This document shows positions 63,279-64,000 of a DNA stretch of 64,000 nt, in pieces. Within the stretch, counting starts at the first letter, position 1. Every line of letters starts with the position of its first letter. Origin of the DNA: Bryobacteraceae bacterium (GTDB lineage: Bacteria > Acidobacteriota > Terriglobia > Bryobacterales > Bryobacteraceae); contig JANWXD010000001.1 in the NCBI GenBank assembly GCA_025055455.1, forward strand, positions 62,001-126,000. Direction: 5' to 3'. The notes beneath the pieces were generated by a model. The model ran no database searches and had not been told where the DNA came from. It saw only the letters and a list, made by a program, of their open reading frames with translations. Made by a program: the position numbers and the translations under genes.

Positions 63279-63303
63279 AGGATAACTGCCGGCGCTGGGC
63301 CCG

Positions 63304-64000
63304 CTACCAAGCAACCGACAGCCCCAGCCGCACGAAGCGGGGCGGCTGGAGCGCCACCGGCAGGCGGTCGTTGAAGCGCGGTCCGCTGAGGTCGTCCTCG
63401 CGGAGGCGGCTGGCGCGGTTGAGCACGTTGAAGACATCGGCGATCAACCGCACGCGCGTCCGGCCCCCCGACAGCACCCGACTTAGGCGCAGATCCCAAT
63501 TCAGCAGGTACTGGGTGCGATGCCCGCCCTCGGGACTGCCGCGCGGCGTCGCCATCACGACCAGCGGGCCTTGAGCCAGATCGGCCACGAGCAGGCGCCG
63601 TCCGAACGCCAGCCCGTCGAGGTAGGTGACCATGCTCGCCAGCTCCAATTCGCCCGGCGCTTGCCACCGCACCATCAGGCGGCCACTATAGGCCCGGTCG
63701 AAGAAATTTCGTCCCGTGGCATGGAGCCACGTGTTCGGGTCGTGGAACAACGCGCCGATCACGCCCGAATCGTTTTCCCAGTAGTCGTTGCCCGGACCGG
63801 CCGGCCCGAACGTCTTGAGGGCCAGAAACGACGCCCGCCAGTCGAGGCGTGCGCTTCTTCCTTTCAGTTGTGCCATCAAACCCTTGTTCATCGTGCGAAG
63901 CCCCGGGTTCCGGAGCTCGAAGCGGTCCTGACCGAAGCTGGCGGGATCCTGGTCCCACAGGAGGAGCGCACCATCGTCGAAGGTACCCCTGATGAAGTCC
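63304..64000 (-). CDS. TonB-dependent receptor, C-terminal part (runs past window end)
   Basis: The reading frame is open from the window edge (DFIRGTFDDGALLLWDQDP) to TAG at 63304. The content is the last barrel strands of the same receptor class as the other receptors in the window (RLIADVFNVLNRAS is the conserved penultimate segment), ending in an aromatic W (RLGLSVAW). The 5' part lies beyond base 64000, so the N-terminus is not missing, only unseen. It is cotranscribed in direction with capA. Confidence 0.85.
   Translation of the reverse strand, partial: DFIRGTFDDGALLLWDQDPASFGQDRFELRNPGLRTMNKGLMAQLKGRSARLDWRASFLALKTFGPAGPGNDYWENDSGVIGALFHDPNTWLHATGRNFFDRAYSGRLMVRWQAPGELELASMVTYLDGLAFGRRLLVADLAQGPLVVMATPRGSPEGGHRTQYLLNWDLRLSRVLSGGRTRVRLIADVFNVLNRASRLREDDLSGPRFNDRLPVALQPPRFVRLGLSVAW

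Noticed and set aside
1-64000. tRNA, rRNA, CRISPR arrays, insertion sequences
   Set aside because: No T-loop-like GGTTCGA...CC in the gaps, no regularly spaced repeats, no transposase-like frame was found when reading the intergenic regions by eye; a tRNAscan/ISfinder run was not possible.

Overview
High-GC bacterial chromosome, most consistent with an acidobacterium of the Solibacter/Bryobacter type. The indicators are three roughly 1,200-residue TonB-dependent receptors, two of them with a visible N-terminal carboxypeptidase-regulatory-like domain and one truncated at the window end, and many catabolic enzyme families carrying Tat signals. A futalosine-route menaquinone gene, DUF6807 and DUF362 proteins and a VirB10-like glycine-zipper protein agree with this. 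The taxonomic call is inference. No tRNA, rRNA, CRISPR array, insertion sequence or prophage was seen.

Layout. 0-4.2 kb: a CoA-acylating aldehyde dehydrogenase with a microcompartment-type tail, a small unknown and recJ, joined by 4-nt overlaps. 4.2-9.2 kb (-): a coiled-coil DUF3782-like protein, an empty stretch with an intrinsic terminator, then bamA-ompH. 9.4-12.6 kb (+): purE and comEC. 12.6-17.4 kb: small membrane proteins, a three-gene (-) unit (membrane protein, alpha/alpha-toroid protein, Tat-exported DUF362 protein) and a divergent FAD oxidoreductase. 17.5-23.6 kb (-): a PhoR/PhoB-type two-component system followed by a TonB receptor, with matching 11-bp-spaced direct repeats before the regulator and before the receptor. 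23.7-27.6 kb: an exported RidA protein, a membrane protein, rnhA-nadD, dusB and the VirB10-like protein. 27.6-30.8 kb (+): an SLC13/RCK transporter, an RcnA-type Ni/Co exporter and an unknown.

30.8-44.4 kb is the accessory part. It holds a beta-barrel protein with a CheY-like regulator, a Tat-exported mannonate-dehydratase-like protein, a 5'-truncated TonB receptor, a retropepsin-like gene with two compensating frameshifts, and a (-) catabolic unit. That unit runs MLE-subgroup enolase, TonB receptor, DUF6807 protein, Gfo/Idh/MocA oxidoreductase (one frameshift), amidohydrolase; every enzyme in it has an apparent export signal. 44.4-47.9 kb: rsmE, divergent ruvA, a UbiA-family prenyltransferase and mqnE.

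47.8-50.1 kb: a hemerythrin/PAS (DUF438) gene and a DUF1858/DUF2249 gene lie between two 212-bp direct repeats that carry the mqnE 3' end and a putative CRP/FNR-type operator. 50.1-57.9 kb: a DUF72 protein, a VapBC module, mtgA, a radical SAM protein and an RND pump. 58.0-64.0 kb (-): a TonB receptor running off the window, a CapA-like protein, DUF1385, prfA, prmC and dinB. Several genes have a -10-like hexamer only 7-16 nt before the start codon, which suggests leaderless or near-leaderless transcripts.
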